64,000 nt of DNA from positions 1 through 64,000 of the forward strand of contig NZ_JAOXSR010000012.1 in assembly GCF_026163685.1 (NCBI RefSeq), read 5' to 3'. This document shows positions 16,158-24,387 of this stretch, one piece after another; positions within the stretch are counted from its first letter, which is position 1; each line of letters begins with the position of its first letter. The notes beneath the pieces were generated by a model. That model did not search any database. It saw nothing but the letters and a program-made list of their open reading frames with translations, and was not told where the DNA came from. Origin of the DNA: Oerskovia flava. Lineage in GTDB: Bacteria; Actinomycetota; Actinomycetes; Actinomycetales; Cellulomonadaceae. The position numbers and the translations under genes are program-made.

Positions 16158-17165
16158 CTACGAGATGCGAGGGGGAAGCGCAACGGTCTCGCCGGCCACG
16201 TCGATCGCGACCTTGCCGCGGAGCGCGTACGACCGCCTGTTCTCCAGGAGCTCGTGAGCCTCGCCCATGCGAGCGAGCGGGAGGGTCGCGCCGATGACCG
16301 GCTTCACGAGCCCGCGCTCGACCAGCCTCGTGAGCGCGTCCAGCTTTCCTCGGTTCTGACGCGTGAAGACGAAGTGGTAGGCGGCGTTCCGGCCCCACGC
16401 TTCGATGAGGTTCTGCGGCTGCGCGAGGTCGACGATGCTCACGACGCGTCCGGAGTCGGCGAGCGTCAGCGGGCTCCGGGTGAGCGTGTCGCCGCCGATC
16501 GTGTCGAGGACGACGTCGACCCCCTCGCCTCGCGTCATCTCGGCCACGGCATCGACGTAGTCCGTCGAGGTGTAGTCGAACGCCGCATCCGCTCCGAGGG
16601 AGCGCACGAACTCATGGTCACCGGCTCTCGCGGTGGTGATCACTCGTGCGCCCATCGCCTTCGCGACCTGGATCGCGATCGAGCCGACACCGCCCGTGCC
16701 CCCGTGGACGAGGATCGTCTCCGCCACGGTGAGCTGCGCTCGTGTCACCAGGGCTTCCCAGACCGTTCCGCCGACGAGAGTCAGGCTCGCCGCCTCCAGG
16801 TGACTGATGTTCGCCGGCTTCCGGCCGACGAGCTCGACGTCGGCGACGTGCTGCTCGGCGTACGAGCCCGGGCCGCCGAAGATGCGGGGCGTGTAGTACA
16901 CCCCGTCACCGACGCTGAACTCGGTCACGTGAGACCCGACCTCCTCGATCACGCCGGAGATGTCGTGCCCGATGATCGCCGGGAGCGGCACCTGGTCCGC
17001 GTAGTCTCCGCGACGGATCTGGAAGTCGAGCGGGTTGACGGCGGTCGCGTGGACGCGCACCCGTACCTGCCGGGGTCCGACCTGCGGTACGGAGACGTCA
17101 CGCAGTTCGAGAGCATCCGCCCCTCCGAAACGGGCGAGCACAACGGCCTTCATCGAGTCAGTCAC
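16158..17165 (-). CDS. NADP-dependent zinc-type oxidoreductase (quinone oxidoreductase-like)
   Basis: A 335-residue member of the MDR superfamily, quinone oxidoreductase group. The N-terminal GroES-like fold runs from about 5-120 and the Rossmann domain carries the nucleotide motif [19 protein letters not shown]. It lacks the structural zinc cysteines. I chose the GTG at 17165 because GAGGAGC lies just upstream; MKAVV at 17153 is the internal alternative. It probably reduces quinones or reactive carbonyls with NADPH. A likely GlxA-regulator site is found about 90-120 bases upstream. Confidence 0.9.
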   Translation of the reverse strand: MTDSMKAVVLARFGGADALELRDVSVPQVGPRQVRVRVHATAVNPLDFQIRRGDYADQVPLPAIIGHDISGVIEEVGSHVTEFSVGDGVYYTPRIFGGPGSYAEQHVADVELVGRKPANISHLEAASLTLVGGTVWEALVTRAQLTVAETILVHGGTGGVGSIAIQVAKAMGARVITTARAGDHEFVRSLGADAAFDYTSTDYVDAVAEMTRGEGVDVVLDTIGGDTLTRSPLTLADSGRVVSIVDLAQPQNLIEAWGRNAAYHFVFTRQNRGKLDALTRLVERGLVKPVIGATLPLARMGEAHELLENRRSYALRGKVAIDVAGETVALPPRIS

Positions 17166-17251
17166 TTCGGTGCTCCTCAGCGTGGTTCTGTGCGCACGAC
17201 GCGCCGGGAATGGTGGCTTCCCAGTCTCGTGTGCACGTTCCACGCGCACCA

Positions 17252-17287
17252 GTGGCGTGAATGCCAGTATCCGCGAGGATAGTGACA
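17252..17287. promoter_or_regulatory. Candidate GlxA-regulator operator, copy 2
   Basis: Matches the element at 14699-14734: TGTCACTATCCTCGC, 8-base spacer, GCATTCACGCC on the minus strand. It contains a local dyad TATCC-GCGA-GGATA. It lies in the 264-base gap upstream of the oxidoreductase (start 17165); no other gene is evident in that gap. Confidence 0.55.
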
Positions 17288-17429
17288 AGCCTACGCATCA
17301 GCACCGGGTCACACCTCTGAGACGATGAGTTCCTGACGGGCCCTGTCCATGCGAGGTCCTGGCGTGGGCTGCGACGAAGCTGTACGTAGCCGGTCTCGGT
17401 CGTGAGGACTCTCGGGTTCGGAGGCACGG

Positions 17430-17976
17430 ATGCTCGACGACGAGGACGTCGGGTTGGAGGACCCGGACGACCGAGCGTTCGCGGCAGCGCTCAGGCGAGA
17501 GGTCGCGGCGTGGGCCCGGCCGCCTGACCATCTGATGGTCGATCCACCCATCGCGAGCTCTCCGTTCGTCGCGTGGATGGACGTGCTGGCAGACGGCTCC
17601 GCCATCCTGACGATCGGCGTGCACGTCGCCGACGGCACGGCCGTTGGCGACGAGCTGCACAGTCAGCTCTTCCTGCTTCCGGAGCGCCCGACATCGATCC
17701 GCTTCCAGGCGTCGGGATCACCACAACCTCCTTGCCGGGCTGACCAGCGAGCGGCTCCTGTCGCTGGTCAGCCACGACTACGCGCGCCAGGAGTGGGTTC
17801 GCCGGGGCGTTGTCTATGCACACCGGTACGTCGTCTCCTCGACGGGTGAACCGCCGTCTGAGCGGTACGACCACAGGGACGCGCCCAAGCGCTTGCGCTC
17901 CAGGGGCCAGCGGTGGAGACACATTCGCGAGCTCGGCGAGCCTGATCGCGTCGTCCCCGTGAGCGTGGAGTACTGA
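17430..17976 (+). pseudogene. Hypothetical protein gene with a frameshift
   Basis: The ATG at 17430 has a good GGAGG site and opens a frame (MLDDEDVGLEDPDDRAF...LFLLPERPTSIRFQAS) that becomes low-quality after about 17715. From GAT at 17716 the next frame carries the plausible continuation DHHNLLAGLTSERLLSLVSHD to VVPVSVEY, ending at 17976. The two parts together would make about 180 residues. A single indel near 17710-17720 explains it. I do not recognise the family. A sequencing error is possible. Confidence 0.6.
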
Positions 17977-18015
17977 TCGGTACCCGAACCTCGGCGGCCG
18001 AGGACGCCGTCGCTC

Positions 18016-18939
18016 TCAGGACGGTTCCGGCTGCGGGGTCAGCGCGGGGTACGTCACCCCGGTGAGCTCCTCGGAGACGGTCCACAGCCGCTGCTGGGCG
18101 ACCTGGTCGTGGGAGTCGGGGCTGGAGCTGACCGGCTTGGGGTGCCCCTTGACCTCGCGCCGGTCGCCGGGTCCGTAGTACTGGCCGCCGACGACGGCGG
18201 GGTCGGTCGCGGCGCGCAGGGTGGGTAGCGCGCCCATCTCGGCGGTCTGGCCGAGCAGCGGAGCGATCCAGGTGACGGGCGTCCGCAGGACGGCGGGGGT
18301 GTTGCGGAGGAGGTCGGTGCGGGACAGGCCGGGGTGCGCAGCGGTGGCGATCGTGGTGCCGAGGGGTGCGAGGCGGCGCTGCAGCTCGTACGTGAACATC
18401 AGGTTGGCGAGCTTCGACTGGCCGTAGGCGCCGACGCGGCTGTACGAGCGCTCCCACTGCAGGTCGTCGAAGTGGATGGCGGCCCGGATGCGGTGACCGG
18501 TGCTGCTGACCGTCACGACGCGCGACCCGGGTACGGGCAGGAGCCGGTCCAGCAGCAGGCCGGTGAGGGCGAAGTGTCCGAGGTGGTTGGTGCCGAGCTG
18601 CAGCTCGAACCCGTCCGCCGTGGTCTGCCGCGGGGTGTACATCACGCCGGCGTTGTTGATGAGGAGGTCGATCCGGTGGTGGGTCGCGCGCAGGTCGGCC
18701 GCCGCGGACCGGATCGAGTCGAGCGACGTCAGGTCGAGGGCCTGCACGGTGACGTCGCCGGTGATGCGGGCGGTTGCCTGCTCGCCCTTCTCGACGTCTC
18801 GGACGGCCAGGACCACCGCGGCCCCGCGCTCGGCGAGCATCCGGGCGGTCTCGAAGCCCAGTCCGGTGTTGGCGCCGGTGACGATCGCGACGCGGCCGTG
18901 CTGGTCGGGGATGTGCTGCTCGGTCCATGTGTCGCTCAC
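18016..18939 (-). CDS. SDR family oxidoreductase (retinol dehydrogenase-like)
   Basis: A 307-residue short-chain dehydrogenase/reductase. It has the NADP(H)-binding TGANTGLG motif (about 21-28), NNAG (about 94-97), the catalytic Ser in VTVSSTG, and YGQSK with catalytic Tyr and Lys. The extended C-terminus resembles WW-domain oxidoreductase/retinol dehydrogenase-like bacterial proteins. The GTG start follows GAGGAGC. It is divergent from a TetR gene, with three operator-like dyads between them, so it is probably the main target of that repressor. Substrate unknown. Confidence 0.9.
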   Translation of the reverse strand: MSDTWTEQHIPDQHGRVAIVTGANTGLGFETARMLAERGAAVVLAVRDVEKGEQATARITGDVTVQALDLTSLDSIRSAAADLRATHHRIDLLINNAGVMYTPRQTTADGFELQLGTNHLGHFALTGLLLDRLLPVPGSRVVTVSSTGHRIRAAIHFDDLQWERSYSRVGAYGQSKLANLMFTYELQRRLAPLGTTIATAAHPGLSRTDLLRNTPAVLRTPVTWIAPLLGQTAEMGALPTLRAATDPAVVGGQYYGPGDRREVKGHPKPVSSSPDSHDQVAQQRLWTVSEELTGVTYPALTPQPEPS

Positions 18940-18955
18940 GGTGCGCTCCTCAAAG

Positions 18956-19022
18956 AACCACTGGTCTGTTACGACCGAACGTAAAGGACCGCCGGTCTGC
19001 TGTCAAGAGACCGGTGGTCTCT
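18956..19022. promoter_or_regulatory. Three tandem TetR-type operator dyads
   Basis: AACCactGGTCTG (18956-18968), GACCgccGGTC (18987-18997) and AGAGACCggtGGTCTCT (19006-19022) share the core ACC-N3-GGT. They fill the divergent promoter region between the SDR and TetR genes. The third is a 7+7 palindrome ending 16 bases before the TetR start. Confidence 0.65.
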
Positions 19023-19038
19023 CCGCTAGCCTGGGGGC

Positions 19039-19704
19039 GTGACCTTCCAACGGGCGCGCAGCGCGGAGCAGCGGGAGATCCGCCGCCGGGCGATCCTGGA
19101 CACGGCGGCGGCGATGCTCGACGAGATGCCCGTTGCCGAGGTCAGCCTCAACGAGCTGAGCCGGCGGGTGGGTCTGGCCAAGTCGAACGTCCTGCGGTAC
19201 TTCGAGTCGCGCGAGGCGGTGCTGCTCGAGCTGCTGGACGAGTTCCTGGGGCGCTGGCTCGCCGAGCTGGCGGACGAGCTCGCCGACGGCGTCGAGGAGC
19301 ACGCGGCTCCGCAGGTGCGCGCGAGCCAGCTGGCCGACGTCCTCAGCCGGTCGCTGGCAGACCGGGTGGTGCTGTGCGACCTGTTCGGCGCGCAGGGCGG
19401 CGTCCTGGAGCACAACGTCTCGGTCGAGGTGGTCAAGCGGCACAAGCGGGCCTCGCTCGCCCGGCTCACGGCGATGTCCGACCTCGTGCTCGGTCACGTG
19501 CCCGAGCTGGGCGACGGCGCGCAGCTGTTCTGCCTGATGAGCCTCGTCTCGGCAGGCGCCCTGTCGTCCTACGTGCCACCGCCGCCCAGCCTCCTCGCCG
19601 CCTACGCGGACGAGCCCGCCCTCGGCGTGCTCCACGTGGAGCTGCACGAGGCGCTGCGGGTCGCCTTCACCTCGGCGCTCCTGGGTGTGCTGCCGCGCGA
19701 CTGA
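19039..19704 (+). CDS. TetR/AcrR family transcriptional regulator
   Basis: A 221-residue repressor with a TetR N-terminal DNA-binding domain (about 12-60, recognition region LNELSRRVGLAKSNVLRYF) and a helical ligand-binding C-terminus. The GTG start at 19039 lies just past the third operator dyad and there is little room for a ribosome site. It probably represses itself and the divergent SDR gene; the inducer is unknown. Confidence 0.9.
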   Translation: MTFQRARSAEQREIRRRAILDTAAAMLDEMPVAEVSLNELSRRVGLAKSNVLRYFESREAVLLELLDEFLGRWLAELADELADGVEEHAAPQVRASQLADVLSRSLADRVVLCDLFGAQGGVLEHNVSVEVVKRHKRASLARLTAMSDLVLGHVPELGDGAQLFCLMSLVSAGALSSYVPPPPSLLAAYADEPALGVLHVELHEALRVAFTSALLGVLPRD

Positions 19705-19774
19705 ACAACGGCATGACCACGTCGGTCGCAGCGCACGTGCGATGGGCGGATCTCGAGGCGCACGGGTCGTCCCC

Positions 19775-20359
19775 CTACGACGTCTCGGTTCCCGGGTTGG
19801 TGTAGATCCCGTTCACGAGCAGGTCGATGCAGTCGTCGAGGGTCGGGCCGGCACCGACAGCAGCGGTGAACAGGGTGCCGAGCAGGACGAGAGCCGCGCG
19901 GGCAGGTTCGAGATCGGTGCGGATGCGGCCGTGCGCTTGTTCTGCCGCGAGGTAGTCGGCGAGGTGGCGGGGTGCGCCGGAGAGCTCCGGATGGGCGGTG
20001 AGCCGTTCAGCCCTGGCGTGTGCGAGCTCGGGATCGATCAGCATGGCGAGCTCGAGCGGCAGGACGGACTGCTTGAGAGTGGCGAGCTGGTGCAGGCAGG
20101 CGCGGATGTTGTCTTCGACGGTGTCGAGGCCGGCTCTGTCGGGTAGATCGGCGAGCCACTGGTCGACGTGGGCGTTCTGATGCATCACCGCTGCTGCGAA
20201 CAGTGAGAGCTTGTCGGGGAAGTGGCGGTAGATGGTGGCCTCGGAGACCCCTGCCTCGTCGGCGATCGCTCGCGTGGTGGCACGCGCGTATCCGTCTCGC
20301 GTGGCGACCGTGAGTGTCGCGTCGAGCAGGTTGGTGCGGGTGTGGGGTCCCCGAGGCAT
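19775..20359 (-). CDS. TetR family transcriptional regulator
   Basis: A 194-residue TetR protein (helix-turn-helix about 26-46, ATTRAIADEAGVSEATIYRHF). The ATG follows GAAGGACG. It is the last gene of an operon after the ABC ATPase (22113) and permease (21166), only 9 bases downstream of the permease stop. The long palindrome at 22123-22148 in front of the operon is its probable operator, giving autoregulation of an exporter. Confidence 0.9.
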   Translation of the reverse strand: MPRGPHTRTNLLDATLTVATRDGYARATTRAIADEAGVSEATIYRHFPDKLSLFAAAVMHQNAHVDQWLADLPDRAGLDTVEDNIRACLHQLATLKQSVLPLELAMLIDPELAHARAERLTAHPELSGAPRHLADYLAAEQAHGRIRTDLEPARAALVLLGTLFTAAVGAGPTLDDCIDLLVNGIYTNPGTETS

Positions 20360-20368
20360 GGTCGTCCT

Positions 20369-21166
20369 TCAGTCGGTGATGTCCCGTCGTGTGAAGACGG
20401 CGAGGGTGACGCCCAGGCAGACGAGCACGTAGGCCGCAGCGAGAGCGAGTGCGGACCCGTAGGGAATCACGTCGTTCCCGCCCGATGCCAACGCGCTGAT
20501 CGTCGACCCGGGCAGCCAGTTGCGCAGGCCGTCGAAGGCTGCGCTGAGCACGGACTCCACCACGAGCACCCATCCTGCACCAGCAGAGACGGCGATCGCC
20601 GCGGAGCGGGTCACGACGGCGAGGACGAGGCCGATCATGCCCCACACGAGCAACGCGAGAAAGAGGTTGACCCAGGCGCCGGCCAGGACCGACGCCACGT
20701 CCGTGCCCCACGCGGTGAGGTCAAGGTCCGACGTCCCGCCGATCATCGGTGCGACGAGCAGGTCGACGACGACGGCGACGGCTGTCGCGACTGCTGTCCA
20801 CACGACCAGGGCGCCGACCTTCCCTGCCACGAGCTTCCAGCGGCGCGGCTGCGCCGACACGAGGAGCCGTACGAGGCCCGTGCTGTGGTCGCTAGCTGTC
20901 AGGACCGCCCAGAACGCCAGGGTGACGACACCGAACATGCTCGAGGCCGACGCGAGCGGCGCGACAAGACCCTGCGCCGACTGGAGCATCTCCAGCGTGG
21001 GGAACGCAACCCCGGGGCCGGCCGCCGGCACGCCCGCGGGATCGGTGGAGAGCTGGAAGATCACCACGACGATCATCACGGTGAACAGCGCGGTCAGTCC
21101 GAGCCATGCCCCGAGCACGCCTGGGCGCCTCGACCGGGTCAGTTCGCTGCGCAGTGCGTCGATCAT
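20369..21166 (-). CDS. ABC-2 type transporter permease
   Basis: A 265-residue membrane protein with about six hydrophobic segments and the layout of ABC-2 exporters that pair with a single ATPase. The ATG at 21166 overlaps the ATPase stop (ATGA) and is preceded by GGGGAG. It should form the channel of an exporter for a drug, peptide or lipid-like compound; the substrate is not evident. Confidence 0.87.
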   Translation of the reverse strand: MIDALRSELTRSRRPGVLGAWLGLTALFTVMIVVVIFQLSTDPAGVPAAGPGVAFPTLEMLQSAQGLVAPLASASSMFGVVTLAFWAVLTASDHSTGLVRLLVSAQPRRWKLVAGKVGALVVWTAVATAVAVVVDLLVAPMIGGTSDLDLTAWGTDVASVLAGAWVNLFLALLVWGMIGLVLAVVTRSAAIAVSAGAGWVLVVESVLSAAFDGLRNWLPGSTISALASGGNDVIPYGSALALAAAYVLVCLGVTLAVFTRRDITD

Positions 21167-22113
21167 CGGTTCTCCCCTCCGGCCTGACGGGCGCGGTCTG
21201 CTGCGATCTCACCGTCGTCGGTCCCCGTCAGCCCGAGGAACACCTGCTCCAGCGACTCTCGGACCGTCCGCAGCTCTGACAAGGTGATACCGGCCTGCGC
21301 GGCCTCGCGGTTGATCGCTGCCGCTTCGCCGACCGCGGCACGCACCCGCACACCCGTCTCGGTCGCCTCGACGGTCCGTCCGGCACGGCGCAGGGCGGCC
21401 GACAGGCTGTCCAGGTCCCGCGCGTGCTCGGGTTCGATCTCGACGTGCCCAGCGACCTGAGCCAGCAGGTCGGTGATCGGCCCGGCGAAGAGCAGCTCAC
21501 CGAAACGGATGATCACCAGGTGGTCGCACACGGTCTCGATCTCGGCGAGCAGGTGCGAGGAGACCACCACCGTGCGGCCCTCGCGAGCGAGACGGCCCAA
21601 CAGTCCACGAATCTCCACGATCCCCGACGGGTCGAGACCGTTCGTCGGTTCGTCGAGGATGAGCAGCTCGGGGTCGGGGAGCAGCGCCGCGGCGATCCCC
21701 AGGCGTTGCTTCATCCCCAGGGAGAAGCGCTTGACCGGTTCGCGGTCGCGTCCGGTGAGCCCTACGGTCTCGAGGACCTCGTCGACCCGCGACGCAGGCA
21801 GCCCACGCACCTGCGCCAGCGACATCAGGTTGGTCCGCGCCGACAGCCCTGCCACGAATGCCGGGTTCTCGACGAGGGCTCCCACCCGGCTCAGGTAGTC
21901 GCCCTTCCCCCCGACCGGCTCGCCCAGCACACGAAGCGAACCGGAAGTCGGTCGAATCAGTCCCAGGAGCATCCGGATCAGCGTTGACTTGCCGGAGCCG
22001 TTGGGGCCGACCAGGCCCACCACTCCACCCAGCGGGATCTGGAGACTGACGCGATCAACGGCGACGACGTCGCCGAAGCGGCGCGTCAACGTACTGGCTT
22101 CGACGGCACTCAT
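21163..22113 (-). CDS. ABC transporter ATP-binding protein
   Basis: A 316-residue ATPase with Walker A GPNGSGKST, signature FSLGMKQRL, Walker B LLILDEPTNGLDP and the switch histidine in VSSHLL. The signature has M in place of the common Q/G (SLGMKQR), as in DrrA/BcrA-type exporters. The GGAGG site overlaps the leader just below the palindromic operator. It energises the adjacent ABC-2 permease. Confidence 0.92.
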   Translation of the reverse strand: MSAVEASTLTRRFGDVVAVDRVSLQIPLGGVVGLVGPNGSGKSTLIRMLLGLIRPTSGSLRVLGEPVGGKGDYLSRVGALVENPAFVAGLSARTNLMSLAQVRGLPASRVDEVLETVGLTGRDREPVKRFSLGMKQRLGIAAALLPDPELLILDEPTNGLDPSGIVEIRGLLGRLAREGRTVVVSSHLLAEIETVCDHLVIIRFGELLFAGPITDLLAQVAGHVEIEPEHARDLDSLSAALRRAGRTVEATETGVRVRAAVGEAAAINREAAQAGITLSELRTVRESLEQVFLGLTGTDDGEIAADRARQAGGENR

Positions 22114-22122
22114 GACACCTCC

Positions 22123-22148
22123 AAAGTAAGTGAGTACCCACTTACTTT
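22123..22148. promoter_or_regulatory. Palindromic TetR operator AAAGTAAGTG-N6-CACTTACTTT
   Basis: A perfect 10+10 inverted repeat with a 6-base centre, AT-rich against the local background, directly upstream of the ATPase-permease-TetR operon. Its form (AAGTAAGTG...CACTTACTT) is typical of TetR/AcrR operators. Confidence 0.75.
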
Positions 22149-22164
22149 AGCAGCAGTGCAGATG

Positions 22165-22182
22165 CCCGGGCCGTTGCCCGGG
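22165..22182 (-). terminator. Hairpin after the PPOX-fold gene
   Basis: CCCGGGC and GCCCGGG form a 7-bp stem with the loop CGTT, downstream of the minus-strand gene ending at 22238 and upstream of the next operon's operator. Probably a factor-independent terminator lacking a clear U-tract. Confidence 0.45.
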
Positions 22183-22237
22183 GGCTTGGGCTGGCGACCG
22201 GCACCGGCACCAGACCTCGGCCGGCTCGTCGCCGCGC

Positions 22238-22747
22238 CTACGGGGCCGGTCTCTCCTCCGGCTCGCCCTGGTACCCGACGAGCCAGGTCGGGTCGATGGC
22301 GTACATGCGGATGTCCTCGCCCCACGTCGTCGGGTCGGTGCCGTAGTGCCCGGTCCAGTGGGAGATCACCTCGTCCCACGTCGGGTCTTCCGGCGTGAGC
22401 AGGACCGCGGTGCCGTGGCAGAAGACGCCGATCCGTTCGCCGTCGACGTGCGCCGCGCTGACCGCGGGCCTCGCCTCGAGGTGTCGGGCCTTCGCCGCGC
22501 CGCCGTCGGTGCCGAAGGTCCACCGCCCGTGGAGGAAGTGCCCGTCCACGGCGCTCACGCGCGGCTCGCCCCGGGCTGTCACCGTCGCGAGGCTCAGGAC
22601 CTTCATGCCGGTGAGCGCGGCGACCACCTGGGCCGCGTCCATGCGGCGGTCGTCGCTCACGATCGCCTGCAGGTGGCGCGTGCTGCGCCCGTGCGACGCC
22701 TCGATCAGCGCGTCGAGCGCGGCCAGCTCCGTCGGTGTCTCGTGCAT
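22238..22747 (-). CDS. Pyridoxamine 5'-phosphate oxidase-fold protein
   Basis: A 169-residue FMN-binding split-barrel protein: LATVTARGEPRVSAVDGHFLHGRW is the typical first strand pair of PPOX-like flavoproteins, followed by a barrel and TWLVGYQ near the end. The start is uncertain: ATG at 22747 or GTG at 22753, neither with a clear ribosome site. It is divergent from an ArsR-type gene. A redox or heme/F420-related role is possible but not shown. Confidence 0.82.
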   Translation of the reverse strand: MHETPTELAALDALIEASHGRSTRHLQAIVSDDRRMDAAQVVAALTGMKVLSLATVTARGEPRVSAVDGHFLHGRWTFGTDGGAAKARHLEARPAVSAAHVDGERIGVFCHGTAVLLTPEDPTWDEVISHWTGHYGTDPTTWGEDIRMYAIDPTWLVGYQGEPEERPAP

Positions 22748-22811
22748 GGTCACGACAGTAGGCGCCGCCTCTGACGAAGAGCGGCCACCCCAGGGTGGGT
22801 GCGAAGCGACT

Positions 22812-22850
22812 GCGTATTCCTTGACACGAATATGCGTGATGAGGAATGCT
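22812..22850 (+). promoter_or_regulatory. Promoter region of the ArsR-SRPBCC gene
   Basis: TTGACA (22821-22826) matches the -35 consensus. It is enclosed by a spaced dyad, GTATTCC (about 22813-22819) and GGAATGC (22843-22849), and by CACG-AATATG-CGTG, which together resemble an ArsR-family operator overlapping the promoter. Confidence 0.4.
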
Positions 22851-22856
22851 CAGCGT

Positions 22857-23759
22857 ATGGAGACCTTCCTCGCCGCACTGGCCGACCCGGCGCGCTGGCG
22901 GCTCGTCACGCTGCTGGCCGAACGTCCTCGACCGGTCGGTGTGCTCGCCCAGCTCGCCGGGGCGCGCCAGCCCCAGACGACGAAGCACCTGCAGACCCTC
23001 GAGCGCGCCGGCGTGGTGACGTCCCAGCGCTCGGGCCAGCGCCGGGTCTACGCGCTGCGGTCGGAAGCCTTGCGGGAGGTCGCGTCGACGCTGAGCGGGC
23101 TCGCCGACACCGCGGACCAGGTCGGGGCGCGCGAGACGTACGAGCGCTACGGGCTCAGCCTGTCCTCCGAGCGGTCCGCCGCCACGCAGCAGGGGTGGGC
23201 CGACGGGCGCTCGTTCACCTTCTCCCGCTCGCTGGCCGCGCGTCCCGACGTGGTCTGGCGCCACCTGACCGTGGCCCCGTTGCTCGCCCGGTGGTGGACG
23301 CCGGACGACCTGCGCGTGTCCGCGCTCGTCTTCGACGCGCGGCCGGGTGGGGAGATCCTCCACGAGTACCGCGACGTCGAGGACGTCGACGGGTCGGACG
23401 TCGTCGTCGGGCGCGCGCGGGGAGAGGTCGTCGAGGCGCAGCCGGAGAAGCGCCTGGCATACCGGCTCTCCCCGCTCCTGCCCGACGGCGAGATCGCCTT
23501 CACCGCGCACGTCGCCCTCGACCTGGGCGTCAGCGACACCGGCACGGCCCTCGACGTCCACTACCGGGTCTCCGACAGCACGGTCGACTCGGCCGACTTC
23601 ATCGCGGGCATCGAGATCGGGTTCGGACAGAGCCTCGACACGCTCGTGGCGACGCTCGCCGCGTCGCCGCACGACACGGACACGGACACGAAAGCGGACA
23701 CGGACACCGGCATCGGCATCGACATCGACATCGACATCGACACGAGGAGCACACCATGA
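22857..23759 (+). CDS. ArsR-type regulator fused to an SRPBCC (AHSA1-like) domain
   Basis: A 300-residue fusion. Residues about 1-95 form an ArsR winged helix (METFLAALADPARWRLVTLL, QTTKHLQTLERAGVV). Residues about 120-275 form an SRPBCC/AHSA1-like lipid-cavity domain (FSRSLAARPDVVWRHLTV, ARWWTPDDLRV). The last 25 residues are a low-complexity tail of DT and DI/GI dipeptides encoded by tandem repeats. I chose the ATG at 22857 by alignment to ArsR starts; 22839 is an alternative. Such fusions usually sit with, and probably control, a partner gene: here the DHFR-like gene overlaps by 4 bases. Confidence 0.87.
   Translation: METFLAALADPARWRLVTLLAERPRPVGVLAQLAGARQPQTTKHLQTLERAGVVTSQRSGQRRVYALRSEALREVASTLSGLADTADQVGARETYERYGLSLSSERSAATQQGWADGRSFTFSRSLAARPDVVWRHLTVAPLLARWWTPDDLRVSALVFDARPGGEILHEYRDVEDVDGSDVVVGRARGEVVEAQPEKRLAYRLSPLLPDGEIAFTAHVALDLGVSDTGTALDVHYRVSDSTVDSADFIAGIEIGFGQSLDTLVATLAASPHDTDTDTKADTDTGIGIDIDIDIDTRSTP
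23672..23745 (+). repeat. Short tandem repeats (GACACG / GACATC) at the gene end
   Basis: Repeating six-base units of GACACG, then GGCATC and GACATC, run for about 70 bases in frame, coding a DTDT...GIGIDIDID tail. This is the only simple-sequence repeat of this size noticed in the window and could vary in length by slippage. Confidence 0.75.
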
Positions 23760-24352
23760 CCACGACCGACCGCACGGTGACGGCGAACATCAGCCTCACG
23801 CTCGACGGGCGCTACAACGGGCCCGGCGGGCCTGGCGACTTCGGGCCCTTCGCGCCCTACGTGACCACCGAGACCGCGCGTGACCAGCTGACGCGCATCT
23901 GGGAGAACGCGACGACGGCGGTGATCGGGCGGGTCAACGCCGAGGGGTTCATGGGGTACTGGCCGCCGGTCGCGCACGACGAGGACGCCGACCCGCGGGA
24001 CCGCGGGTACGCGCGGTGGTTGGTCGACACGGAGAAGGTCGTCTTCTCGAGCACCTTGACCCGAGCGCCGTGGGATCGCACCCGCGTCGTGAACGCCCCC
24101 GTCGCGGAGACCGTCGCCGCGCTCAAGAGCTCCGGTGAGGGCGAGATCCTGGTGAACAACAGCGCGAGCATCATCAAGCCGCTGCTGTCCGCCGGGCTGA
24201 TCGACCGGCTGTACCTCATGGTCTTCCCCGAGATCGCGGGTGGTGGGCAGCGCCTGTTCGACGACGGTCTGCCGGCGTCCACCTGGACGCTGGCCTCCCA
24301 GGAGACCGGTTCGCTCGGCGAGCTCGCCATGGTCTACGACCGCGTCCGGTGA
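23756..24352 (+). CDS. Dihydrofolate reductase / RibD C-terminal family protein
   Basis: A 198-residue protein of the RibD-C/DHFR-like family, which binds NADPH. Features include ANISLTLDGRYNGPGG at the N-terminus, a VVFSSTL strand, the GEGEILVNNSASIIKPLL segment and PEIAGGGQRLF, all typical of YwjB/YyaP-like proteins. The ATG overlaps the TGA of the ArsR-SRPBCC gene, so translation is coupled. Function is unknown; a role as a substrate reductase is likely from the fold. Confidence 0.9.
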   Translation: MTTTDRTVTANISLTLDGRYNGPGGPGDFGPFAPYVTTETARDQLTRIWENATTAVIGRVNAEGFMGYWPPVAHDEDADPRDRGYARWLVDTEKVVFSSTLTRAPWDRTRVVNAPVAETVAALKSSGEGEILVNNSASIIKPLLSAGLIDRLYLMVFPEIAGGGQRLFDDGLPASTWTLASQETGSLGELAMVYDRVR

Positions 24353-24387
24353 CCTGAGGCTGACGCCGCCGACCTATCCTCGGAGCC

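Noticed and set aside
17700-17730. Programmed ribosomal frameshift in the hypothetical gene
   Set aside because: No slippery heptamer or downstream structure was seen; a simple indel is more likely.
23672-23745. CRISPR-like array
   Set aside because: The units are six bases without spacers and lie in frame inside a coding gene; they are simple tandem repeats.
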